Below are positions 21,725 through 33,652 of a stretch of DNA of 64,000 nt, in pieces. Position 1 is the first letter of the stretch. Each line of letters opens with the position of its first letter. Origin of the DNA: Simmondsia chinensis (Eukaryota > Streptophyta > Magnoliopsida > Caryophyllales > Simmondsiaceae); contig JAGTTD010000006.1 of the NCBI GenBank assembly GCA_018398585.1, forward strand, positions 2,058,501-2,122,500. The letters are read 5' to 3'. The position numbers and the translations under genes are program-made. The notes beneath the pieces were generated by a model, which was not told where the DNA came from, searched no databases, and worked only from the letters and a program-made list of their open reading frames with translations.

Positions 21725-23171
21725 GGAACGATATGAAATTTTCCATCATATGATTGTCTTTTTTTTTTTGTAAAATCTGGTCAAAGAATTGCTAGTGGTT
21801 GGGTTAAAAATATTTATTCCACCAACTTATAGATTAAAAAAGTTCAAAGCGAAATTATGTGGACTAAAAATTAATTTAACCAAATATTAAGGAATTAAAA
21901 TATAATTTATCTGAATAGATACTTTGGTAAATTACAAAAAATTGTCCTATTTTTATTGAAAAATAAAAAAGATTCATTTATAAATTAAATAAAGCATGTT
22001 ACTCCCCTTATTTTTTGAAATTCTTCAATTCTCTTTTAAATTCATTATTTATGCCTCTAATATTATTTTTTAACTATTTTATTCTTTTAAAATAAGAATA
22101 AAATACTTCATTTTATTTTATAAGGATCTTTGTAACTTTCAGTTGGAAGATATAGGGTTTTTTTTTTTTTTTTTATAAGTTATTCTTAAATTTGTCTAAA
22201 TATTTCTTCAGCTATGTTTACATGTAGCAATGAATACTTATTGTATTATCTTACATTACTACTTACGTATTGAACTAAATTCGTATTTAATTTTAGATTT
22301 AAACGAGTAAAGTTTGATAATAAATTTTGAAAACATTACATCATTTTAAATAAATATTCAAACTCCAAATAAAAGAAAGGGAATTATCATTTATATATCT
22401 GAACTTTACCTATTTATCATTAAGGTGTCTTCACAGGTATTGTGAGATTTAAAAATTATTCCTCAAGTATTTTAAAGTCCTAAAATTTTATTAATCAAAC
22501 ACATTTTTGGAATTTGATATTGATATTGATAATATATAAGTATATTTATTAGATTTTGATATTTTTTAACAAAAAATTATGATGACACATTTGTTTAGCA
22601 ATTTGTAGGTTTGCATTAAAATTTAGTGAACTTTTTACAGTAAACCACTTAAGTTTTGCTAAAAACATTGACATAATTACTTAAGCAATTTTCGTATAAA
22701 ATTTTGAAGAGTTTTTATTATTGAGATTTTTTTGGACGTGTACAATGATAGCGAGCCAGTTAAGTTGTTCGAGTTACCAACAAACCAATATCCTGCATGA
22801 AAAATGAGCTATTCAAGCTACAAACGAAACATCCCCAATGCATTATTGAGTTAATATTAAGCAATTAATGAATTCTTTAACAAGCCATTAACGAGCCTCT
22901 TAACAGTTGAGCGTCCCTTATTTTCAAACTTGATTTATAAAACTTATCAAGTCTGCCCGAATTCCACTCGTTTATTTACCAATTTGAAATATAAATAATT
23001 TACTGAATATGTAGTTTAGTTAACTCCAACGCAAGGAAGAGAAGGCAACTAACAATAAGGAATATGGAGTATAACCTGTATCGTGTTATGTCATATTCAT
23101 GTTGTATCAACTATTAAGGGTTCAATCGACTTGTATTAATAAGGTAAAGCCACATACCCCAAGAAGTTTTG
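21725..23171. other. AT-rich intergenic DNA, no gene seen
   Basis: Homopolymer-rich DNA with a weak GAGC-type repeat near 22740-22930. No convincing coding frame or RNA gene. Confidence 0.6.
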
Positions 23172-23179
23172 GGTTCGAA

Positions 23180-23518
23180 TAGGGGGTGTAAATGAGTCGA
23201 GCTGACTCGCGAGGGCTTAGAGACTCGGCTTGGTTAGAGCACAAGCTGAAATGAGCTTTAGCAGAGTCATTTAGCTTATCAAGCTACGCCTAAGCCTGGT
23301 GGAACTTAAGCTCGTAGGCTCGCAATTGTAAATGAGCGAAACTCAAGCATAAACAAGCCCAAGGTGAATGGATCAATCTTAAATGAGCGTAAATAAGGCC
23401 AGCTCAGATTGAAACTTGCAAAACTAGGTTCGAGCTCAGCTAAACCGAGCTAAATGTAGACGAGCCAAGCCTCGAGTCTGACACGGCGTAGGCTCATCTC
23501 GGCTCACATGCATCCCTA
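23180..23518. mobile_element. hAT-like MITE (GAGCTCG family)
   Basis: Left terminus TAGGGGGTGTAAATGAGTCG, right terminus CTCACATGCATCCCTA. Flanks are GGTTCGAA (23172-23179) and GATTCAAA (23519-23526), a degraded 8-bp duplication (6 of 8). Same family as 15094-15784. Confidence 0.65.
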
Positions 23519-23615
23519 GATTCAAAGCTCATCGCTCCTGTTCCCCATTGCAATCGATACCAATATAAGGGGATAAAAAAGGCCAATAACACATTTATAT
23601 TTCTGCATTAATATG

Positions 23616-23733
23616 CAACAACAACAACCGACCCGATACCTCAAGGGCTCTCGCATATGTAGGGTCTAGGGGGAGGATGTACACGACCTTACCCCTTCAA
23701 GATGTTACCCTTAAGGGAGGCTATTTCTGAGTT
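23616..23733 (-). mobile_element. Tail-only SINE with 17-bp target duplication
   Basis: 118 bp holding only the 3' tail and (TTG)n on the minus strand. It is flanked by ATTTCTGCATTAATATG (23599-23615) and ATTTCTGCATCAATATG (23734-23750). The duplications show it integrated in this short form, which fits 5' truncation during target-primed reverse transcription. Confidence 0.88.
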
Positions 23734-24030
23734 ATTTCTGCATCAATATGTACCATTTATATGAAAATCTGGGGAAGAAACATTTTCTAGTAACATTTCT
23801 CTTCATATCCTCTAAATGAAACACCTGCAAGTAGATATATTTTAATAAATCATTAGTAGAAAAGGAACCCACACAAGAGAGCAAACAAGAACACTCGTTT
23901 CGCTATCCAATCAGTTGCCATGTTTATATCGAAAAAATAACTAACCAAAAGAATTGATTCTGTACAACAACTCGCTTACCAAACCGATCAATATATCATT
24001 GATGTACTATTTAACTTCTACACAACATAC

Positions 24031-24172
24031 TAGTGCACAAGGCTTATACCAAAGTGGGATCGGGAGAGGATCAAAGGTACGCACCTTAACCAGGAGAGAC
24101 TGTTTCCGAGGCTTGAACCGGTGATCTCCAATAGAATAATCTTTCCAATTGCGCCAAGGTCTTTCGTTGACT
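24031..24172 (-). mobile_element. tRNA-headed SINE with the shared tail
   Basis: Minus strand: TTGGCGCAATTGGAAAG (A-box-like TGGCGCAATTGG) and CACCGGTTCAAGCCTCGG (B-box GGTTCAAGCC), then GGAAACAGTCTCTCCTGG, TTAAGGTGCGTACC and AAGCCTTGTGCACTA. The order matches Au-like tRNA-derived plant SINEs. It carries the same tail core as the 5S-headed copies on a different head. Confidence 0.75.
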
Positions 24173-24229
24173 AATTAAGTTCCAGGAACACGGAAAATGA
24201 AGATTAGAAAATGAGATGAGACCCTTTTA

Positions 24230-24500
24230 CCTAGAGGTGTAAATGAACCAAACTTTTGGTAAACTACTCGTGTTTGAAATCAACTAGGGCTCATTCAGGT
24301 TCAATTTGCAGGGTCAATAGCTTATTGGGTTGGAGCAGGCTCAAAAAGCTTCGCGAGCTAAGGTTGAAAAGGGACTGCTTGATTCATTAAAGTTTGCAAA
24401 TAGTTTGATAAGAACTTATTAAATGTTTGTTCACGACTAGTAAACATTCAGTGTCAACTCGAAAATGGTTTGTAATGACTCAATAGTAACTCAAATAGTA
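24230..24500. repeat. GAGCTCG-type repeat fragment
   Basis: CTAGAGGTGTAAATGAACC start, then ACTACTCGTGTTTGAAATCA and GGGTTGGAGCAGGCTC words. The right end is not found. It lies in the 3' flank of the ARF-GEF gene. Confidence 0.5.
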
Positions 24501-24828
24501 TAGACGAATAGCGCCCCCACAGAGGAAAATCAAGAAAAAAATTTCACAACAAAAGAATTATCTGCTCTACATGCAACAATGTAGAAATTCATAATCAACA
24601 GCGAAATGAATAAACCACTGCTAGAAATATTAACAAGGATCAAGAGACTGACCGAGTCACCGAGTCCTATGCCACGTTTGTCCTCTCATCCTTATGATCA
24701 ATGGTGTCCGCTTCTATAATGTTAGTTTGCCAACTCATCAAACCCAATGTACCATTTATCCTCAATCTCGAACTTCCATATCTCAAACGCACAAAAACAA
24801 ACCGAATGAACAAAGCTTGCCCCCACGC

Positions 24829-27800
24829 TCAACCTTCTGAAGCCACGGTTTCAACTGGTGGAGCTGGTGCTCTGTGAGCCTGACCCGACTCTGCATCCGG
24901 AAACACTTCAGACTTCAATGAAGGCGCCATACTACTAACCCGAGACCATGTCATTTCGCATAAGGTATTTCCACCCAAGTCACCTCCCTCCATGAGCAAC
25001 CCACCAGTTTTCATAACAAGCAAGGTGTTCTTGAGAAGCTCAGGGACTAGTTCTTGAAGTTTCTCGCTCTTTTTCCCTCTTATTTTCACCTTCATATAGT
25101 TTTCCATCCGCGTTAGTACACCTGCCCATAACTCAGTAAACTTTTCTGAGTTTACAGATTCAGGGATCGAAAGCAAAAACACCCTTGACATGAGCTTTAA
25201 GGCAACCACGAGGGTTGAGTCCATGTGACGGTACGTCTTTTGAGATTGTCCTTGTGAAATTTCAAGCAAGTCATCGAGCATCGGGAACATGACTAGATCA
25301 AAGCATTCTAGCCACAAGTTTTTCGGAAGACGCACCTCGTGAACTCCACTCATGCACTTTTGCAAAGATAAAATGGCATGATTCCGAACTTCCTCTCTAT
25401 TGTCTAAACATACTTTTCTTAGTCCTTGTACTAGTCTCAGCCACATTTCCCCGATATCTCGAGATAATTTTGTGGCGTCCTCTTCCGGTGCAGCTTCCTT
25501 GGTCTCGAGCGCCCACCGGACAAGACATGCTACAGAACCGGCCATAAGATCTAACGCATGGACAGACCTTTCCACCTCACCAACACGAGACTCGGCAAAC
25601 TGCCTTGCTGCATCGATGCAAAGAACGAAGTTTGAAGGTAAAATGTGGGCCCCATCAGTCATTATGTATGATAGAGCGTCAAAACCAGCATCAGAAGCTT
25701 CCGGATGACGTGCTGTGATTGCTAGGAGAGATGAAATGATTCTCCATCCTAACTGTGAACGGATGTGATTGGCGTTTGCCTTGACCAACCGGCCAACTTC
25801 CTGTGTAATTTGCTCACAGTAGGCGTCAGCAACCCGAGCATCGAGTTTTAGAACTAATTGCAGCGACTTCAAAAGATCGTCAGCGAGGTTTTCTTTGTAT
25901 GGAAGCAGCCGTTGGCAGATTCTAAGGAGTCCAAAAACCGACTTCTCCACCAACGGGCAAGGCGTCACAGTCGATTGAACAATGTTCGATATATGCTCAA
26001 AAACAGCTTCCCAGAGAAGCGAAATCCTATCACGGTTATTCAATGTGATGGCTATCAGTAACTCGAGACAAAAAATTGCGGTATTTTCATCTTCGGCATA
26101 CCCAGATTCCTTTCGAGAACGTCCTGCAGCCATTATAGCCTGTGCAAAATGCAATAAAGAATCGGCTTGAAGAAATTTGCTCTCTGTGAAAATATTTTTA
26201 ATCTGACACTTCTGTATTGTCTCTAATGCACATTCTCGAGCAGCGAGTTCTTCTTCAGTAGGCTGTAACTTTGGCTCCTCTGTTTCAAAGGATAAGAGTT
26301 GACTGAACCGGCCCATCAGTCCTGAGGATCTTTTAGTCATGTTTATCGATGGCAACCGAGAAGAAGATACTGAATTCGTAGTAAACTTTCCATGCCCAGT
26401 ATCAGCAGAGGCAGTAGAGTCATCACCAGCGTCACTGGCAACGGACATGGAGAGAAGACCGAGCTCATGCAACCGTAAGATGCAATCGAGTATATTCCGC
26501 CACCCTTTACGAATATAGTCACCGTATTTATTCACAATGGTGAAAACTGCTGTTGTCGACATCCTCGCCTTTGGATCATCGCTAAAGCTGAGAATGAACT
26601 CTTCGAAATATGACGGGTTTAAGAGGGTTGTGAATGTACAAAGAGAGATGACAAGATCGTCAAGCACTGATTCAAGATGGTAGCTTGCAGCAATCTTAGC
26701 AACGGATAAAAACCCATCAATACATGTTCGGTAGACATCTTCATCTTCAGCATGATCAAATATTACCGATATAGCAGCGATGGTCGGGCCTGCTATTGTA
26801 GTAAACATATCTTGTTCAAGATAGGGCTTAGAATCCGCTATAATATATGGAGAAACCTTTTTCGATTTGTGCACTAAATCAATCCAACGGCTAGGATTCA
26901 TTTCAGGGAAACCGGCACCTTGATCTGGGGTAGTGCGAATCTCGTTATTACAGATCGAGTGGTATAATTCGGATAGAAATTCTCGAGGGAGATCGTTGCC
27001 ACCGTTGATTTTCCGGTTGTTTCGGATAAAATCCTCTTCTGTCATCTTCTTCTTCACCTGCACGTTGTGCTGATCGGTATTGAGCAATATAAGTGAATAT
27101 GACAACAAGAGTGCAGCATCCTTGTTAGCTAAGATCTCTGGAGATTGCTCATAGTATCTCTCCGAGAATGCTTCAAGAACCCTTTGTATTTTCTGTGCTT
27201 CTCCAGGCAATCGGAACGTTTCCAAAAAGATGCGCAATGCGGTATCCAAAGTCATGTCCTGAAAATCAAAAGTCCGAACAAATTCATGAAGAACTTGAAT
27301 ACAGAATTCATCATGATTTCCTAGAAAATCACCAATAAGATTCTTGTCTAAACCACCAGTGTATCGGAAAAAGCAAGCCACACTTTGAGGGTCGAGTTTT
27401 TCTGGCAATAAATGCTTTTCCTGAAGAAACTCTAACGATTTCTTCCCACCCCGGTTGAAATGATCAGCGCCAACTGTCACCTTTCTCTTGATGTATTTCA
27501 TCTGGCGAACAAATGGAACCCAGACACTCGGATCACTGTAGTTTTCACAATTCACTAACCAAAATGGTCGATACTCCTCCACAGTGGCAGGAGCATTTCC
27601 GAAGCTGATCGGTCCCTCAGCTGTCCTCTCAGCCATTCCCTGAATCACTGCAATCAGGCCTTCCAAAGCAAGCACGTGCATAGCCGAAAGTTCGCTGTTT
27701 ACTGGAAATGCACTCTTTGATAACAAATTGACCAGCTCTTCAAACACATTTCTCGAAGCCATGTCACAATCGAAGTTGGCAAACATCTCGACAATAAACG

Positions 27801-30677
27801 TCTTTTGCCTGCAAAAGTCAACAAGAGCCTCCATCGCAACCTCCTGTTGCTGGTAAGAAGCCCCATATCTGCTTTGGGCGAGCCTCAAAATCACGGAGGA
27901 GAAGAAGGCCTCCAGCTGTAATTTAAGTTCAGTGCGTAGATGATGATAGAGATTGAGAACAATGCTAGAAACCATAGAAAGAATTAGAGGACTCGTCGAC
28001 AAACCAAACTGCATCAGACTATAGAAAAGATCATCTTGTATCAAATTTAGTAGCCTCGGGTGCTTGCGAAACGAAGATCCGCCCAATTCAATGGCTGAGT
28101 TAATCAATCCCAAGGCAAAAAGCGGTACATCTTCATCGAAAGCAAGAGTATTTGATTTGGCACCCATTCCAACATGCTCGACCACGTTCAAGAGAGAACA
28201 TAAGAATTGAAGTATCTCAACCATACAGGGCAATCCATATGGCTGCTTCATGAGATGCGAATCGTATTGAACTGCCTCGTCTTTCTCTGACCCTTGCTGA
28301 TTTTCATTCGTGGAAAGACCAGAAGCAATGCTTGTAGATGACGGTTTGCTATCAGATTCACTAACGACATTTCCACCAACACGAGGTCCATCGATGAAAG
28401 AGTGATCATGATCCAGCTTCCCAATCTGCACGGCAAAAAAATACTGGTTCAACGCAGCTTTTCTTAACAAATAGGTAAACAGGCTCCACACAAAAGATCA
28501 TCCAATGTGTAATGACCCAGCCAACATTCACGAGCTTCAATCTCCTGAGGGCCTGTTTTGATATCATTTTATTTAAAGCTTTTGGTCGGCTAGAAATAAT
28601 GACAAGTGAAAACGGAAAACCAAACATTAGAAGAAAACTGCTTTCAAGACCTGGTTGTTAGTTTCTCAATATTATAAATTGTGAATAGAAAACATTCTCA
28701 AATAGGCCCTTAATATGCAAATTAGCCAAAATTTAATACACAAGAACTTCTGGAAGCATAAACAATTCAATACAATCAAAAAATAGCATATACAGCCTTG
28801 GGACATAAGTTTGATTATGTTATCAAGGCCCCTTCATTAAACAAACCAACTTCCAAAAGCATATCGATCAGCTTGTTTACACTTATTGAATGCGGTTGTC
28901 GCATCTAATATACATTTGACATTAACTTTCATGACCTCATTTTCTATTTACAGTTTTTGAGAAACTAAAACAAGATTTTGAAGATGATTTTTTCTTATTT
29001 TTGGTTTTCTTTTTTAGTTTCGCTCAAACTTGGACAAAACTAAAACAAAGAAACCAAAAATTAGGGGAGAAAAAAACTGTTAATAAAATATATATATATA
29101 TATATATATTTGAAACCTAGAAAACTAAAAACAGCAAACAGAAACCAATACCAAACAAGCCGTTAGGTTAATTATCTGTTCATCAACTGGGAGGAGCTGC
29201 AAGCAGTGGGAAAATTAAAAAGGCAGCGGCTCATAAACATTTTGCTTGTGCCCCGTTTTTAGAAAGAGCAGCGGTTATTCTGTTTTAAGTTTTACTCCAA
29301 TGAAAAGACTCCCCCCACTCGAAACAACTCATTCCTCCCTCATCCCTTCACCAAGCTGCTCTTTTGCCAAACTCATTTGGGACTTCTGAAAGTTCCTCCC
29401 AGAAAGATGAGTCCAAGGCTCAAAACTAGCGCTCCTCTCCATTCCAATAGTATTAATTATCTAGAAATGCTCTGGAATTAAAGCCAGCCCGCAATCTACA
29501 AAGAAATGCCTTGGCCCCAGATACACATTGAATACAAAGCACAACTGATTTAAAACATCTCCACAAGCAGCTATGGGGAATTACGAAAATCGATAGCTAG
29601 AAAGCAGTAATTGAGCTGACCATGAAACACTGAGTTTGTTTCCACTCTTAAAAGATTCCACGATTCACAAAAGGAACAAGAGATTTTACACAGAAGGAAA
29701 ACAGTGTAACAGACCACAAGAGTGAACGAGAATTACTTGAATGTTTCAAACACAAGAACTTGATATAGGAGGAAATATAGAAAAGCAGCCATAAAGGAAC
29801 CATCATAAGCAAGCACAAAAATCTAAAATCCGAATGATATGCCTCTCACATTTTAGTTACATGCTGACACTGCAGACAGAAGACTCGGATAGTATAGTTC
29901 AACAGACTGGAAAATTGAAATGAAGGAGACACGGTCCAATACCTCGTGTTTAAATAAACCACTTCCGTTTTCCAATGCACAATCCCTGCTGTAAACTTCT
30001 GGAAGACGTGAAAAGATACACCTGACAAGTTCATGCATTGAATGCCGAGCTATGCGCTGCAGCAGCTCACCTTTAGTCCCTGCTTGATGAACAACCCGAA
30101 AACAAGTGTCCACTATGGTGCAAACATGCTGATTGCTCAAAACAACCGCTACTCTACTTCTCATACAAGCTAAGAGGACCTGAAGTATCTTCATCAGCAC
30201 TACTTCTTCTGAAGCAGGATCAGTCACCTCAAAGCGGCAGCTCGTCACAGCATCAACAATCAAATGCAATGCATCTTCGATATTAACGGTATTAAGATCG
30301 AAAACATCAAGTGTTAAAATCTTATACACGGATGATAAAGCGACACTTGTAATTGGAGCACCGGTTTCTTCAGATCGGACTACATCTAGAAAAGGCTGGA
30401 GATACAAAACTGGATTGATGTTATGCCACTGGTTATGCCATGTGAAGATTTGCTTTCTCAATTTTTTTAAAGATTGAATCAAAGAGTGATCCAGTTGATC
30501 ATCACTCGACATAAAATGGCTCCCCCATCTGACGTTCCTTCGCATGACAGCCAATACAGCGCCTATTTCGGTATTAATCATGCATGTTAAAGCAGCTTTT
30601 CTAGCAGGGCTAACATCACGTCCCTCCCGCTCTTCCTTAGTTGCATTAACACCAGAGGGCATCTCCGGACAGCCCAT
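24829..30677 (-). CDS. GNL1: GNOM-class large ARF-GEF, GNOM-LIKE1 type, complete
   Basis: Sec7 guanine-nucleotide exchange factor that loads GTP on ARF GTPases for Golgi/endosomal vesicle coats. Coding exons (minus): 30677-29943 and 28425-24829, joined in phase 0 after HE|IG, giving 1443 aa, the GNL1/GNOM size. The DCB domain is about 1-240 (CMINTEIGAVLAVMRRNVRW). The HUS box NFDCD is at about 462-466. The Sec7 domain is about 550-745, with the catalytic Glu654 in LPGEAQKIQRV and YSLILLNTDQHNVQ. HDS regions follow to the end. The N-terminus MGCPEMPSGV, 'VYKILTLDVF' and the SEVFP tail resemble GNL1 more than GNOM. The residue matching the brefeldin A-deciding GNOM Met696 is Leu692, as in GNL1. 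The single coding intron (29942-28426) contains a MITE. No lesion seen. Confidence 0.95.
28938..29163. mobile_element. Foldback MITE (TTTTTGAGAAACTAAAA family), in the ARF-GEF intron
   Basis: ACAGTTTTTGAGAAACTAAA on the left and CCTAGAAAACTAAAAACAGC on the right form inverted arms around a (TA)n run, ending near CCAAACAAGCC. Relatives: 31553-32478 (split by a LINE), 52500-52720, and worn pieces in the G-patch gene. Confidence 0.5.
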
Positions 30678-30746
30678 CCTTCAACTTCAATATAAGGCCT
30701 TATACAATTTAATTCGCACAATCTGGCCAAAGCATAACCTTCCTGG
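30678..30746 (-). other. ARF-GEF 5'UTR segment before the start codon
   Basis: Minus strand ..TTTCAG|CCAGGAAGG.. gives a plausible acceptor at 30747-30748, leaving 69 nt of leader before the ATG at 30677. With the donor near 33339 it defines a 5'UTR intron of about 2.6 kb. Inferred from splice-site form only. Confidence 0.5.
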
Positions 30747-31236
30747 CTGAAAGTTGAACAACACAAACATGCAAAATTATTAAAATCTGAGCATAAAAAC
30801 TGAGGATCAGCCATTGTAACCAAAGGAAGTTTGGGAAGCAACAAAAGATTTTACAAGCAAATATACACAGAAACCAAATCACATTGATGACATATTAGCT
30901 TATTGTCATTAGATGAATAATATGCAACGATCATTTTCATACTTGTATGAAAGGAATCCCAAAATCATGCGACAACAGCCCCACAATCATAACACCAATC
31001 TCAAGGGCTCAAACCTACAGCATCCACCAACAACCGGAACCAATTTCACAAGTTATCATTAATGGGACCATAAAACAATCAATGATAAAAAAAATCAGAT
31101 CTAATACTGATGCCCTGCTACCACCCCCAACTGTAAGCATGGACAGAGCTCCCCTTCACCAAAAATTTACGAGTTTCAATCGGTATACAACAAGGACATT
31201 CCACCTGTCAGCAACATGTGAGAGCCAACTCATTCC

Positions 31237-31320
31237 TAGAGGTGGCCAACAGGTTAACCCACAACCTGACCCGCGGGTTAGAGGCATATGGACAGGTCAA
31301 ACGGGTCAGGTGGGGTGAAT
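31237..31320 (+). mobile_element. hAT-type terminus fragment
   Basis: TAGAGGTGGCCAACAGGTTA followed by CCCGCGGGTTAGAGG and CAAACGGGTCAGGTGGGG. It has the same TAGAGGTGGCCAAC start as the full hAT element at 34584. The opposite end was not found. It lies in the putative 5'UTR intron of the ARF-GEF gene. Confidence 0.5.
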
Positions 31321-31620
31321 CCCTGATCCTCAATTTAGATGTGACTCGGGATTTTCTGCAAACAGGGGGTACAAAGAGAAAGGGTTCACTCTCCATAAAA
31401 TACTAGTTTTGACGACTGAGAACGGGTGACCCCACTCGCTCGCCCTGATGAAATTCACTGATTCTCAAACTAGTAATCGATCTGTCATAATTGATACATC
31501 TATCCATGCAAGTCAATCCGCCTCAGTAAACATAACCATGTATTGATAGCATTTGGCTTGTTTGGTAACGTTTTCTATTTGTAATTTTGGTTTTTGAGAA
31601 ACTAAAAACTAGGTTTTGAA

Positions 31621-32321
31621 GGTAGCAGAAATAAGGATGTTGAGATGGATGTGTGGACACACAACGAAGGATAGAATCAGGAATGAAGTCATAAGAAGTA
31701 AATTAGGCGTGGCCCCAATCAAGGATAAGTTGCGGGAGCAACATTTGAGGCGGTTTGGGTACGTTAGGAGGAGACCGAGCACTGCACCTGTCAGGCGATG
31801 CGAACAACTCCATATTATAGATGGGAAGAGACGAAGAGGCCGACCAAAGACGAGTTGGATAGAAGCAATTCGACAGGACCTCGCCTATCTCAACCTCAGT
31901 GAAGAACTGGCCCTAAATAGAGCTCAATGGAGGATTAGTATAGGGGTAACAAACATAGCGGGGTAGGAACATCAAGCACTTCTAGGCTAGTACTAGTGCC
32001 ACCAGACTTCTTGCGTGCCTGTCTGTTTATACGCATTTCTGCCTTGTTTCTTGTTGCTTACACCATTTATATGCTTGCAGGTTGTCGTTAGGTAGGCTCT
32101 CTTCCATAGATGCTTGGTTGCTTTCGCATTTTGCTCTTGCTTAGATGCTTCTATGCTTGTCATGCTCTCCATGCTTTTTATGCCCTCTTGCTTTTCAGGA
32201 TGGGGTCCTCAGAAACAGCCTCTCATTAGGGTATCCCCATGATGGGGTAAGGCTGCGTACATCCTACCCCTCCCAAACCCTGATCACGCGAGAGTCCTTG
32301 TGGCACTGGACTTCTTGTTGT
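31621..32321 (+). mobile_element. 5'-truncated RTE-like LINE with perfect 18-bp target duplication
   Basis: TAAAAACTAGGTTTTGAA flanks it exactly (31603-31620, 32322-32339). The 5' half encodes the C-terminus of a LINE reverse transcriptase protein. The 3'UTR runs from about 31967, and the last 110 bp (CAGAAACAGCCTCTCATTAG, TGGGGTAAGGCTGCGTACAT, GGCACTGG, TTGTTGTT) are the same tail as on the SINEs. Its 3'UTR is found again at 61531-61842. Confidence 0.9.
31622..31966 (+). pseudogene. LINE reverse-transcriptase C-terminal fragment
   Basis: Open for 114 codons: VAEIRMLRWMCGHTTKDRIR, then LGVAPIKDKLREQHLRRFGY and KRRRGRPKTSWIEAIRQDLA, ending at TAG. This is the conserved tail after the RT domain of plant RTE-type non-LTR elements (RMLRWM..G.T..DRIRN, then G.API.DKL.E..LR..G). 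No catalytic RT motifs remain because of the 5' truncation. Confidence 0.88.
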
Positions 32322-33339
32322 TAAAAACTAGGTTTTGAAAATAAATTTTTCTAATTTCTGGATTTCTATTTTCAGTTTTAACTCAAATTAGGAAAGCACT
32401 TAAAACAAGAAACCAAACACAAGAAAAAAATCATTTTCAAAATATAGCTTTTAATTTCTAAAAAGCCAAAAATTATAAAAGGGCCTTAGCTCTTCCAATG
32501 ACAAAACTACATCACCTTTACAAGATCATGCTTCCATACGCACAACGCTGCTCACTTAACAGAATCAAAACAGAAAAAGGAAAAAAAAGAACCCTAAAAG
32601 CAGTCCACAAGGGCAACTCCGCAACTTTTGTTCAATTTCTCATGCCATCAAATTCTCACAAACTTACAAACTCTCAAGCATTTGACAGAGGAAATTACAA
32701 AGTCTCTCACAATCCTCAACTAAAGCAACTGAGCATGACTCTCTTCATACTCAGATTAACCACACTCTAAAACAAACTTAAAACACTCGAACAAATCTCA
32801 TGCTCTCCCCCTGCCCGGGTGCTCCCCGGGCACCCCTTTATAAATCCTGCAAATGCCTCACATCTTTTCTCTCTTTCTCTCTCCTAACCATCAACCCTAA
32901 AGCCACTGTAATTGAGTTACGAAGATTAAATCATATTCAAAATCCAAATTCAAATCAAACTTATCTACGCAACCTAATCTTACTCAAATACAACCAACTC
33001 AAATCTTACCTAAATCTCCATCACCTGATCAAATATCACACAAATCTTACCAATATTTCATTTCAAAGTAACAATATTCCAACAAAAAGAACGGATGAGA
33101 TAGAGTCGCAGGTAGCAGATCTTCGATTACCGATATCAGTTTCGAATTCATGCTAGCGATCCACAAACACTCAATCTTAACTTAATCCTATAATATATAC
33201 AAGGAAAAAAAAAACAAATTCGAAAACATATGAATCAACAGATCGCACAAAATTACTACAATTACGAACAAAATCCGATGCAGAATCCGAAATTCGGACC
33301 ATTCTACAACAATCGAACTTAAAAACATCGAGATCTCAC

Positions 33340-33600
33340 CTCAGATTGGCCTGATTCGTCCGTTAATCCGTCAGATCAAACGAAGCATCTTATGAAGAAT
33401 CAGCAATTACTCAAAAACACTGCTGAACAAGAAGAAATCAGTTAATTCAATGATTCAGCGCTCAAATTCAACAACTCGCCGTCTTGAGATGTGATACAGT
33501 TACATGAATTGATTTGAAGAGGTTGAAGATCATGCGGAAGTACCAGAAGAAGAGAGAGATTGAAGCTCTGAAGAATGTGGCATCAATGGAGGAACCAAAA
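33340..33600 (-). other. Probable first (untranslated) exon of the ARF-GEF gene
   Basis: Minus strand ends CCAATCTGAG|GTGAGATCT, a good donor at 33339-33338. The exon is rich in GAA/TTC words and has no long frame. Site II-like promoter motifs lie just upstream at 33653-33714. Inferred from position and signals; no transcript evidence. Confidence 0.5.
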
Positions 33601-33652
33601 AAGAAACAAAATCTGAGTCCGCAATTCGAGAGTTGATTTGTGATGAGTTAAT

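Larger units (their letters stand above)
31553..32478. mobile_element. Foldback MITE split by a LINE
   Basis: Left arm CTTGTTTGGTAACGTTTTCT and GGTTTTTGAGAAACTAAAAA; right arm AAGAAACCAAACACAAGAAA, ending TTTCTAAAAAGCCAAAAATT. The LINE at 31621-32321 sits in the middle with its own duplicated target, so the MITE is the older insertion. Confidence 0.55.

Noticed and set aside
25400..26170. Plus-strand open frames inside the ARF-GEF gene
   Set aside because: Antisense shadows of the long coding exon.
24829..30677. Assignment to GNOM rather than GNOM-LIKE1
   Set aside because: The N-terminus, the Leu at the BFA position, FANFDCD and the SEVFP tail all fit GNL1 better, though a phylogeny would be decisive.
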